DNA from: UBA8522 sp049287565
GTDB taxonomy: Bacteria; Acidobacteriota; Aminicenantia; Aminicenantales; UBA8522
NCBI GenBank assembly: GCA_049287565.1
Contig: JBAQGA010000210.1
Coordinates: 1 to 51,204 of the forward strand
DNA: 51,204 nt
Direction of reading: 5' to 3'
How positions within the stretch are numbered: position 1 is the stretch's first letter; each line of letters starts with the position of its first letter. Shown piece by piece: positions 17,222 to 24,652 of this stretch. The translations under genes were made by a program, and so were the position numbers. The notes under the pieces are model-generated. The model worked only from the letters and a program-made list of their open reading frames with translations, made no database searches and was not told the origin of the DNA.

Positions 17222-19361
17222 GCGCAAGCCTTTTTGCCTGCTGGCCCTCCTGATACTTGTGACCGGGATAACGGCCCGCCATCCGGCCGGGTCTCAGGAG
17301 CTCCCCCCGCAGACGGGACAGGCGAGTCTTCTCAGGCTGCTGGGTCTCGAGGCCTCTCCGGAGTCCATCGACTATGTCCAAAACAAGACTCAATTCCAGC
17401 TTCATAACCTGCTGACCGAGCAACGCCATCCCAAGACCTGGAATCTCAGCGAGCGCCTGCAAAGGGACGTGGCCGACGGCCTGAAAATGCTCTTCTCGGT
17501 GGACGAGGACATCACCGCCCGAGTGGAGAATTTGGCCTCTGACGCCCCATCTCTGGAGCCGCTCGTCACGGCCCTCGAACAGGCCATTCTCGGCAAAAAG
17601 TGTATCTATATCTACGGCTGCGGCGCGACCGGCCGCCTGGCCAAACAGATGGAGAGCTCTTTCTGGCGGCCCTTCTGGAGGAGGATCAAGGCCGACCCGA
17701 AGATCTGGCCGGAGCTCCAATCCAGGTTCTCTTCGACCATCGAGGACGACCTCTGCGGAGAGATGACGGGCGCCGACCGCGCCTTGATCAGCTCGCTCGA
17801 GGGATTTGAAGACCTGCCGCTCATCGGCCGTCTTCAGCTTGCCGACCGGGGTATCCGGCGCGGCGACGTGGTGGTTTGCGTCACCGAGGGCGGCGAGACG
17901 TCCTCGGTTATCGGGACCATCCTGGCCGCCCTCGACCAGTGGGAAGAGAACGGGGCCTACGACCCGGCCGAGACCCGGAAGAAGCTTTTCTTTGTTTACA
18001 ACAATCCCGACGAGCGGCTGTTGCCGTTCACCCGGAGCCGCCGCGTCATCGAAGAACCCGGGATCACCAAGATCAACCTCACGACTGGACCGCAGGCCAT
18101 CACCGGGTCGACCCGGATGCAGGCGACGACCATCGAGACTTACGTCATCGGCTGCGCGCTCGAGGAGGCAGTGGAACGGATCTTGGGCCGGTTCCTCTCC
18201 TCCAAGGATATGGCCCGGGCGGGATTCAAAGACGACCTCACCGTCAACCAAAGACTGCGGGCTTTCCCGGCCATCCTCGAGGAGGTGAAGAGAAACATCC
18301 CGGCCATCGCCGCTTTGACGACGCTTGAATCCGAAACCTACGGCGGGGGTCGCTTCTCTACGTACCTCGCCGGCCGGGCCCTGATCACCGTCTTTATCGA
18401 CAGCACCGAACGCAGTCCGACCTTCCGGCTCTTCCCTCTCGATACCACCGCCGAGCCCCGGCGGAAATGCTGGATCCAGGTCTGGACGCCGGCCGCCAAC
18501 CTCGAGGAGGCCTGGCGGTCTTTTCTCGGCCGGCCATTCCGGGGGCTCTCTCCGGAGTTTTATAGACAGCCCTTCGAGAAAGAGATCGAGGACGGCTTCC
18601 TGCGAACAGCCGCTCTCGAAAGCCTGAAGAAAGCGGGCGACGACCAGCAATTCCTCTATGATTTCTCTTTTGCCGAGGACAACCTCCGGAAGCGGGGCCT
18701 GCAGAAGGATGACCTTGGCGTTATGATCCTGCTCGGCGAAGAGGCCGGAATCTTGCATGACTCTCATTCGCCCTTCCGGAAGTTCGCCGAACTCTGCCTG
18801 AAAAGCGGCGCCCGGCCGGCTGTGATCGTGGTCGCAGAGAAGCCGGCCGCCACGATGTCTGATCTCGTGCCCGGCGCTTCCGGTCCCTTTATCCCTCTCG
18901 CGATCTCCGACGATAACGATCCCTTCGGCCTCCGTCAGCAGGTCGGCCTGAAGATGCTCCTCAACGCCCATTCCACGGCGGTGATGACGCGGCTCGGCCG
19001 GGTTATCGGCAACACCATGACGAACGTCAGCCCGAGCAATCTCAAGCTCATCGGCCGGGCCACTTACCTTATCCAATCGCACGTCAACGACGTCCTTACC
19101 CGGCCGGACTGGGTGAAGCGGTATGGACGCCGCGAACCCATCACCTACGGGGAAGCCAACGTCGTTCTCTTCGAGGCCATTGGTTTCCTGAAGGACAGGG
19201 AGGAGACGATCGGGCAGACACCCGAGGTCGCTCTGTCGATCATCCGCATCCTCGAATCGCTACGACAGAACAGGGGGCTGACGAACGGAGAAGCTCTCAA
19301 GATCGTCCGCCGGGTCGGGCTGGACGGGTATATTCTCGCTCTCGGCCCGGGCGCCGAGTGA
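17199..19361 (+). CDS. Double-SIS-domain protein (MurQ/GKRP-like) with a predicted signal peptide
   Basis: 720 residues. The N-terminus looks like a secretion signal: GERK, then a hydrophobic stretch (about 11-26), then a possible cut after TARHP-type residues near 27. The first SIS domain has YGCGATGRLA from Gly140 and CVTEGGETSS near 227-236. The second, weaker SIS domain (about 500-650) ends with LGRVIGNTMTNVSPSN near 599-614, matching the MurQ C-terminal signature. The two-domain layout resembles glucokinase regulatory protein and MurNAc-6-phosphate etherases. The ATG at 17199 was chosen over 17214 because AGGGGTGAT lies 11 nt upstream. Known relatives act on phosphosugars in the cytosol, so export would be unusual. 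Substrate unknown. Confidence 0.7.
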   Translation: MTNINMGERKPFCLLALLILVTGITARHPAGSQELPPQTGQASLLRLLGLEASPESIDYVQNKTQFQLHNLLTEQRHPKTWNLSERLQRDVADGLKMLFSVDEDITARVENLASDAPSLEPLVTALEQAILGKKCIYIYGCGATGRLAKQMESSFWRPFWRRIKADPKIWPELQSRFSSTIEDDLCGEMTGADRALISSLEGFEDLPLIGRLQLADRGIRRGDVVVCVTEGGETSSVIGTILAALDQWEENGAYDPAETRKKLFFVYNNPDERLLPFTRSRRVIEEPGITKINLTTGPQAITGSTRMQATTIETYVIGCALEEAVERILGRFLSSKDMARAGFKDDLTVNQRLRAFPAILEEVKRNIPAIAALTTLESETYGGGRFSTYLAGRALITVFIDSTERSPTFRLFPLDTTAEPRRKCWIQVWTPAANLEEAWRSFLGRPFRGLSPEFYRQPFEKEIEDGFLRTAALESLKKAGDDQQFLYDFSFAEDNLRKRGLQKDDLGVMILLGEEAGILHDSHSPFRKFAELCLKSGARPAVIVVAEKPAATMSDLVPGASGPFIPLAISDDNDPFGLRQQVGLKMLLNAHSTAVMTRLGRVIGNTMTNVSPSNLKLIGRATYLIQSHVNDVLTRPDWVKRYGRREPITYGEANVVLFEAIGFLKDREETIGQTPEVALSIIRILESLRQNRGLTNGEALKIVRRVGLDGYILALGPGAE

Positions 19362-19507
19362 AACCGGGCGACCGGCTTTCCCGACGCTTGAAGCCGATGA
19401 GCAGCTCATTTGCAAGAAATGCCTGGGATATCTTCTTTATCCGGATCTGAGAAAACAGGAATTTCCACCGCCCAGCATCATCACTTTGTCCTCTCCCCTC
19501 TGAGATT

Positions 19508-19627
19508 GTGTCACAATTGCCAATTGTCTTTGCGAGCGACCTTTGAGAGCGAAGCAATCTCCTTTATTTTCAATGCATTAGGAGATTGCTTCAGTCGCTA
19601 CGCTCCTTCGCAATGACATTATGACAC
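19508..19627. repeat. Intergenic palindromic repeat (REP/MITE-like)
   Basis: A long imperfect inverted repeat between two convergent genes. The outer arms begin GTGTCACAATTG (19508) and end with ATTATGACAC (to 19627). Inner arms GAAGCAATCTCC (19551-19562) and GGAGATTGCTTC (19581-19592) are perfect complements around an 18-nt loop. Segments such as TTGCGAGCGAC and GCTACGCTCCTTCGCAATGA resemble the widespread bacterial repeats containing GAAGCAATCTC. It may also serve as a bidirectional terminator. The rest of the gap (19362-19507) shows nothing recognisable. Confidence 0.75.
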
Positions 19628-19651
19628 AGTCTCTCTTGAGAGAGGGTACCG

Positions 19652-20752
19652 TCAGGGATGTGCAGGCGCGCTGTAGCAGGGAACGATACGCGGCCTTTTT
19701 TCTTTTTTTTGCCGGAGCTGCGGATAGACGAACAGCTCGCCTGCATAGTTCCGCAGGACGACCTGATCGTCGCTCATCGACTGGATATAGTTTGGCACGA
19801 TCGGGATTTTTCCTCCGCCGCCGGGGGCGTCGATGACATAGTAGGGAACGGCCAGGCCCGATGTCCAGCCTCGGAGCGCCTGCATGATCTCAACTCCCTT
19901 CTCGACGGAAGTCCGGAAATGGGCCGTGCCCTTGACATAGTCCGCCTGATAGATGTAGTAAGGCCGGACGCGCACGGTCAAGAGCTTCTGCATCAGCTTC
20001 TTCATGACCGCGGGGTCATCATTGATCCCCTTGAGGAGCACGGTCTGGTTCCCCAGCGGGATCCCCGCGTCGGCCAGAAGGTTCAGAGCCCGGGCGGACT
20101 CCTCGGTGATTTCATCGGGATGGTTGAAGTGAACGTTGACATAGAGCGGATGGTACTTCTTCAGCATGGCCGCGAGCTCGGGGGTGATGCGCTGAGGCAG
20201 GAAGCAGGGCATCCGCGTGCCGAGGCGCAGGATCTCGATGTGCGGGATGGCCCGTAGACGCTTGAGGATGGATTCCAGTTTGCGGTCGCCGAGCATGAGC
20301 GGGTCGCCGCCGGAGATGATGACATCCCGGACCTCAGGATGGTCCCTGATGTAGTCAATGCCCTCCTCGATGAACCGCGGATGGATCTTGCCCGGGTCTC
20401 CGACCTTGCGCTTGCGCGTGCAGAACCGGCAGTAAGAGGCGCAGAGATGGGAGACCAGAAAGAGCACCCGGTCGGGATAGCGATGGACGACACTCGGCAC
20501 CGGCGAGTCTTCATCTTCGCTCAACGGGTCGGCCGCGCCGTCGTGCTCCTCGAGCTCGGCCGCGTCGGGCACCACCTGGCGATAGATGGCCTCCCCCTTG
20601 GCCTTGATCAAAGCGGCGAAGTAGGGCGTTATCTGGACCCGGAAATGCCGGGCGATTCTCTTGACCTTAGCGATGTCGAGGTCGAAGAAGCGGGCGATCT
20701 CTTCCGGAGATCTGAGACTGCGCTTGAGAAGCTGTTGCCAACCTTCTTCCAT
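19652..20752 (-). CDS. kamA: Lysine 2,3-aminomutase-like radical SAM enzyme
   Basis: 366 residues. The radical SAM cysteines are 104, 108 and 111 (CASYCRFC). The PLP lysine is Lys315 in GGGGK, and the two Asp residues that hold the substrate epsilon-amino group in the clostridial enzyme (Asp293, Asp330) line up with Asp271 and Asp308 at the same 37-residue spacing. This predicts L-lysine to beta-lysine conversion. It lacks the C-terminal cysteine-rich zinc region of the 416-residue clostridial KamA and is closer to EpmB in length. Last gene of a four-gene operon, 17 nt after the GNAT gene. An EF-P-modifying EpmB role is the alternative, but no EpmA or EF-P gene is nearby. Confidence 0.85.
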   Translation of the reverse strand: MEEGWQQLLKRSLRSPEEIARFFDLDIAKVKRIARHFRVQITPYFAALIKAKGEAIYRQVVPDAAELEEHDGAADPLSEDEDSPVPSVVHRYPDRVLFLVSHLCASYCRFCTRKRKVGDPGKIHPRFIEEGIDYIRDHPEVRDVIISGGDPLMLGDRKLESILKRLRAIPHIEILRLGTRMPCFLPQRITPELAAMLKKYHPLYVNVHFNHPDEITEESARALNLLADAGIPLGNQTVLLKGINDDPAVMKKLMQKLLTVRVRPYYIYQADYVKGTAHFRTSVEKGVEIMQALRGWTSGLAVPYYVIDAPGGGGKIPIVPNYIQSMSDDQVVLRNYAGELFVYPQLRQKKEKRPRIVPCYSAPAHP

Positions 20753-20769
20753 TTTTTGCGTCGACTCCT

Positions 20770-21243
20770 TCAGACTATCTGCTTGATGTAGGTGATCCGG
20801 TCATCCCCGCGTCTGTAGAAATCGGGGATGCGCGAAATCTCCTGATATCCGAGGCCGGTATAGAACCGGCGCGTCGGCTCATATTTGGGCTGGGAAGAGG
20901 TCTCGATGAGAACCATCCGCCCCCCCTCCTCGGCGATCCTTTTTTCCAGCCAGTTCACGAGCTCTTTGCCGAAGCCGAAACCCTGCTGGTCGGGCGCCAC
21001 GGCCATCCAGTAGAGGTCGTAAGTCCCGTCGGTGAGGGGGGTCGGCCCATAGGCCAGGTAGCCGACGGCAGCGCCGGCCTCATTCTCGACGACGGCCAGG
21101 AAATAGTCTCTCTGCTCCGGCTGGTCAAGATAGATGTCAATGAGCTCCCGGGCCACGGTTATCTCAGCAGGAGTGAACATCTTGGTGGCCCGGATAATAT
21201 CGAGAACGATCTTCCTGTCCTCCGGCTTCATTGGCCGGACCAT
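20770..21243 (-). CDS. GNAT-family N-acetyltransferase
   Basis: 157 residues from the ATG at 21243, which has AAAGGA 6 nt upstream and overlaps the ATP-grasp stop by 16 nt; longer in-frame starts lie inside that gene. It has the GNAT fold: a beta4 segment (YDLYWMAVAP near 80), the acetyl-CoA loop QQGFGFGK near 93, and a C-terminal FYTGLGYQEISRIPDFY, as in RimI-type and small-molecule acetyltransferases. Next to a lysine 2,3-aminomutase it recalls AblB, the beta-lysine N6-acetyltransferase, but similarity to AblB specifically cannot be judged by eye. It could also acetylate the product of the two neighbouring ligases. Confidence 0.8.
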   Translation of the reverse strand: MVRPMKPEDRKIVLDIIRATKMFTPAEITVARELIDIYLDQPEQRDYFLAVVENEAGAAVGYLAYGPTPLTDGTYDLYWMAVAPDQQGFGFGKELVNWLEKRIAEEGGRMVLIETSSQPKYEPTRRFYTGLGYQEISRIPDFYRRGDDRITYIKQIV

Positions 21244-22340
21244 CGCCGTCCTTTCTTGCGCATCGCGTTCTCCAGGAGCTGCTGCCAGAAGACCGGATAC
21301 TCGATGCGCACATCGTCCGAGCTGAACCATGGCTCTTCCTTGCGACGAAGCGCGTTCTCGATCATCAGACTCCAAAATTGAGCATACTCAATGCCCGCCG
21401 CGCCCAAAGACCGGCAATAGCCGGCGTCCAGACTGGCGTCGGGATTGGGGTTGACCTCAAGGATGGCCAACCGTCCATCATTGCCCATGCGGAAATCGAC
21501 CCGCGCGTAGTCACGGCAGCCCATCGCCTGGAAAGCGGCCAAGGCGTATTGCTGGAGCCTATCACGAAGCGAGTCGTCGATCGGAGCGGGACAGACGGCC
21601 GGCGTCGTCGTATAGAGCACGTGGTCCTCGAACCACTTGGCCTCATAGGAGCAAATATGGGGGGCCGACTCCGGCATCGCCGAGAAATCGATTTCGGAAA
21701 CCGGGAGGGCTTGCAGCTGATCGGTTTCGAGCACGGCCACATTGAACTCTCGGCCCTGGATGAATTCCTCGACCAGGGCGGGCTGCTTGTAAACGCCGAT
21801 GATCTTGCTCACCCTTTCCTGGAGGGATGCCTGATCGTAAACCACCGAGTCCTGGTAGATACCGAGACTGGCGTCTTCCTGGTTGGGTTTGACGATGGCC
21901 GGAAAAGGCACGTCGATCTTCTGGTCGGCTGAGGTCACCAGCCGCCCCTTGGCCGTCGGCAGCCCGAAGGCATTGAGAATGGCCTTGGCCTTGAACTTGT
22001 CCTGGCAGATGGCCAGCGCCTTGGACGGACAGCCGGTGAAGGGAATACCGAAGGCTTCGAACATGGCGGCGACGTTGGCCTCGAGCTGGGGCCGGCTGCG
22101 AAATTCCTCGCACAGGTTGATGAGGACATCGACCTTGAGCTCCTTGATCCGGCGCACCAGGCTCATCAGGCTTTCCCGCAGGGGAAGGATCGTGGCGTTG
22201 TACCCGTCTTCGGAAATGGTCGCAAAAACGGAATCGGCCACTTCGGCGACGGTGGCCTCAGATTGCCCGTCGTTCGAAGGATTGAGGGCAGGATTGAAAT
22301 GACTGTAAGCGATCCCGACCAAGATGTTTTCTTTTTCCAT
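21228..22340 (-). CDS. D-Ala-D-Ala ligase-like ATP-grasp enzyme (second of two)
   Basis: 370 residues from the ATG at 22340; two earlier in-frame Met codons lie deeper inside the preceding gene. The ATP-grasp core has PAIVKPNQEDASLGI near 150, VEEFIQGREFNVAVL near 200, YARVDFR and the metal-binding LEVNPNPDASL near 305. The fold is that of D-Ala-D-Ala ligase, which joins a carboxylate to an amine via an acyl phosphate. The C-terminal 60 residues are an extra tail ending in a basic segment. It overlaps the first ATP-grasp gene by 83 nt. It differs clearly from its neighbour, so the two probably catalyse successive ligations. The substrates are not known. Confidence 0.82.
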   Translation of the reverse strand: MEKENILVGIAYSHFNPALNPSNDGQSEATVAEVADSVFATISEDGYNATILPLRESLMSLVRRIKELKVDVLINLCEEFRSRPQLEANVAAMFEAFGIPFTGCPSKALAICQDKFKAKAILNAFGLPTAKGRLVTSADQKIDVPFPAIVKPNQEDASLGIYQDSVVYDQASLQERVSKIIGVYKQPALVEEFIQGREFNVAVLETDQLQALPVSEIDFSAMPESAPHICSYEAKWFEDHVLYTTTPAVCPAPIDDSLRDRLQQYALAAFQAMGCRDYARVDFRMGNDGRLAILEVNPNPDASLDAGYCRSLGAAGIEYAQFWSLMIENALRRKEEPWFSSDDVRIEYPVFWQQLLENAMRKKGRRWSGQ

Positions 22341-23388
22341 GGTCCTTGATTCCATACCGGGCCGCCGCTTCACCGACCACGCGATGAATCAGCGCCGAAT
22401 AAGAATAGCCGGCCGTCCGGGCGGCTTTGGGAAGACAGGAATTCTCTTCCGGATTGGGCAAAATCCCCGGCAGGGGATTGATCTCCAGGATATTCGGTTC
22501 GCCCCGCTCGTCCAACCGGAGATCGATCCGGCACCAGTCCCGGACGCGCAGGAGATGAATGGTTTTCCTGACGACGTCTTCGATCCGATTCTTGAGATCG
22601 ATGTCGAGCTCGGCGGGGCAGCGGAAGATCTCCAGAGGTTTGTCCGGTTGGTCCCAGATCCACTTGGCTTCATAGGAATACACCGGATTCGCCCCCGGCG
22701 GCAGTTGTGAATGGTCGATCTCGACGATCGGCAGGATTTCGACGTTGGGCGGATTGCCCAGCACTCCGACCGTGAACTCGCGCCCGCTCAGGAAATGTTC
22801 AACGATGACCGGCTCTTTGTATAACGACTGGATTTCGCGCACCCGTGCCTTAAGCTCCGGGCGGCTCCTCACCACCGAATTGTCCTTGATCCCCTTGCTC
22901 GAGCCTTCATGGAGGGGTTTGACGATCGCCGGAAGCTTGACCCGCAGGCTGATCCCCGAACCGTTCTCTGCGACCCAGAAAGCGGGGGTGGGAACCTTGT
23001 GATAGGCGAGGATCTCCTTGGCCCGCGACTTGTCGAGGCAGATGCCGAGGGTCAGCGGGTCGGAGCCCGTGTAGGGAATCCCCAGCATTTCGCAGATCGA
23101 CGGGATGTGCGATTCGCGGTTTGGACCGACGAGGCCTTCGGCGGTGTTGAAGACGAGGTCGGGGCTCAGCTTTTTGAGCCGGAGATAAGCCTCCTCATCG
23201 GCTTCGATCGGGAAGACATCATGTTTCTCGCCGAGCGCCCGGCTGATCGCCGCAATGGTCTCGTCTGAGTCGCACTCGGCGAGAAAATCAAGTGGGGGGT
23301 CTTCCCCTCCGCGGACCTCTTCGCAGCAGCTCGCCTGTTGAGACGAAGCCACAGCATTCTTGGAACTGTAGAGGAAAGCGATTTTCAT
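22258..23388 (-). CDS. D-Ala-D-Ala ligase-like ATP-grasp enzyme (first of two)
   Basis: 376 residues. The N-terminal Rossmann-like part begins MKIAFLYSS. The ATP-grasp core has LPAIVKPLHEGSSKGI near 150, VEHFLSGREFTVGVLG near 195, WCRIDLR and LEINPLPGIL near 310. The acceptor-binding end, LPKAARTAGYSYSALI, is close to true Ddl enzymes. The last 30 residues run into the next gene. As first gene of the operon it follows a sigma-70-like promoter at 23511-23538 and a sigma-54-like site at 23615-23630. The leader lacks a clear Shine-Dalgarno before the ATG. A peptidoglycan Ddl role is possible, but the clustering with KamA argues for a dedicated pathway. Confidence 0.82.
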   Translation of the reverse strand: MKIAFLYSSKNAVASSQQASCCEEVRGGEDPPLDFLAECDSDETIAAISRALGEKHDVFPIEADEEAYLRLKKLSPDLVFNTAEGLVGPNRESHIPSICEMLGIPYTGSDPLTLGICLDKSRAKEILAYHKVPTPAFWVAENGSGISLRVKLPAIVKPLHEGSSKGIKDNSVVRSRPELKARVREIQSLYKEPVIVEHFLSGREFTVGVLGNPPNVEILPIVEIDHSQLPPGANPVYSYEAKWIWDQPDKPLEIFRCPAELDIDLKNRIEDVVRKTIHLLRVRDWCRIDLRLDERGEPNILEINPLPGILPNPEENSCLPKAARTAGYSYSALIHRVVGEAAARYGIKDHGKRKHLGRDRLQSFQSCPQSFERRAI

Positions 23389-23510
23389 TGAAGGATTGTT
23401 TGGCTTTACCGTAAGCGGATGGATTTTTTCGGCGGGGTGATCATCTGACGCCTTATGTGTTCTTCCCTTTTCTTTTCTCTTTTTTCAAAATATTTTTTCT
23501 TTCATTATTT

Positions 23511-23538
23511 AATATAGGCCGATTTTCCCAATTGTCAA
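23511..23538 (-). promoter_or_regulatory. Sigma-70-type promoter of the ATP-grasp/KamA operon
   Basis: Minus strand: perfect -35 TTGACA (23533-23538), 16-nt spacer, -10 TATATT (23511-23516). The predicted start is near 23504, giving a leader of about 115 nt before the first ATP-grasp gene. Confidence 0.6.
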
Positions 23539-23614
23539 TACTCGGCCCCCCCTTTTTTGGGTGTCCTTGAAAAGTGACTCAACAAATTGTGGGGTTTGAT
23601 CGTTAAAACGCTGC

Positions 23615-23630
23615 AGCAACTTTTGTGCCA
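23615..23630 (-). promoter_or_regulatory. Sigma-54-type promoter sequence upstream of the ATP-grasp/KamA operon
   Basis: Minus strand reads TGGCAC-AAAAG-TTGCT, matching the RpoN consensus TGGCAC-N5-TTGCW at every defined base, with exactly 10 nt between the -24 GG and the -12 GC. The start would be near 23604, about 215 nt before the first ATP-grasp ATG and upstream of the sigma-70-like site. Activator sites were not identified. Confidence 0.55.
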
Positions 23631-24025
23631 TTAAACTTATCGATCGCCGATTCCCCGTTTCCGTGGTCGGGATTCGAATTCAGACGGAAAAAAACGAAAC
23701 ATTGATTCCCAAGTGACTGTAAAAGAACTAAATAGGAGTAATCCGGCGATTGATGAGAACGACCGGAGGGGGCAGAATTCAAAGAAAAGGAAGAATCGGG
23801 CGAGCCGGCGAGATGCGGACAGCAATTGCTGATTTTATTGTCTATCGCCAGCATCTATAGCTCAAAAGCGCCGATGAAAAAAATTTTAAAAATAATTTGG
23901 GACACTCGGAAAATATGTTGATTGGCTGTTCCCGGTGACGCCGTCATGAAGCACTTCTCGAGTTAGAGATTCTCATCGGATGATGGAATTCCTATTCAAA
24001 AATCCGCTGAACAAGTGCCGGCCGC

Positions 24026-24637
24026 TCAGTGCGTCGGTAAAATCTCTTTGACCCTCATCAATTGAACCTGGTAGGACCGTTCTATCTCGTCCAGGCGAGA
24101 GGAGATGGTGGCGACCGTCTCCTTGAGGTTGGGGATAAGGATGTATTCCAGGGCGTTGACGCGGCGGCGGGTGATTTCGATATCAGCCGAGAGGAGCTCG
24201 GCGGCCTTCCAAAGACTGGCCATTTCCAGAAGTTCGGGCAGCACCTCACGCATTTTCTTGATCCCGATATCGAGCTCGGACTCGGTGTTCAGGAGGTCGA
24301 CCTCGGCGACCTCGAGCGCCTGGACCTTGAAATCCGGGATGGCCAGGTTGAGGACCCGCCTCCGCTGCGCTTCGAGGACGAGTCCCCCCTCCGGGATCAT
24401 CTGCTCGAGCCCGGCAAGTGAACCGCCGCTCCGTGCCAGCGCAAAGGACAGGAAGATTTTGTTCAGCATCCGGCTGACACGGCGCTGGAGTTCGGAGAGC
24501 CGCCGGATGTTCTCCAGGAACTGCCGCATCAGCTCTTCCAGCTTGTCCTTGAGCAGCTTGTGGCCGCGCTCGGCCAGGCCGAGACGGCGCCGCAGCCGCA
24601 GCAGCTCCATCCGGTTGGGATTGACGTTGAGCCTCAT
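24026..24637 (-). CDS. ntpD: V-type ATPase subunit D (central stalk)
   Basis: A 203-residue NtpD/AtpD rotor-stalk subunit, the usual length. It starts RLNVNPNRMELLRLRRRL, the family signature, and consists mostly of two long helices that form an antiparallel coiled coil (about 5-75 and 120-195). It links the A3B3 head to the membrane ring and transmits torque. It is the last gene of the ntpF-I-K-E-C-G-A-B-D operon, 15 nt after ntpB, which is the standard order. Confidence 0.94.
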   Translation of the reverse strand: MRLNVNPNRMELLRLRRRLGLAERGHKLLKDKLEELMRQFLENIRRLSELQRRVSRMLNKIFLSFALARSGGSLAGLEQMIPEGGLVLEAQRRRVLNLAIPDFKVQALEVAEVDLLNTESELDIGIKKMREVLPELLEMASLWKAAELLSADIEITRRRVNALEYILIPNLKETVATISSRLDEIERSYQVQLMRVKEILPTH

Positions 24638-24652
24638 CGTTTCATCATAAGA

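Larger units (their letters stand above)
23389..24025. other. Intergenic region upstream of the ATP-grasp/KamA operon
   Basis: 637 nt, clearly more AT-rich than its surroundings, with poly-T/A tracts at 23461-23515 and 23876-23900. It holds a sigma-70-like and a sigma-54-like promoter, both facing the ATP-grasp genes. No convincing ORF or known RNA was found. The part near 23990-24025 is the 3' end of the V-ATPase operon; no clear terminator is visible there. Confidence 0.6.

Noticed and set aside
17157..19082. 641-codon minus-strand ORF opposite the SIS gene
   Set aside because: Antisense shadow of a GC-rich gene; the plus strand has clear SIS motifs.
22258..23388. Plain peptidoglycan Ddl annotation for the first ATP-grasp gene
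   Set aside because: Not excluded, but operon pairing with a second ATP-grasp gene, GNAT and KamA makes a dedicated pathway more likely.
23603..23854. Minus-strand ORF of 83 codons upstream of the ATP-grasp operon
   Set aside because: Low-complexity composition unlike neighbours, no ribosome-binding site, and its end coincides with the sigma-54-like promoter.
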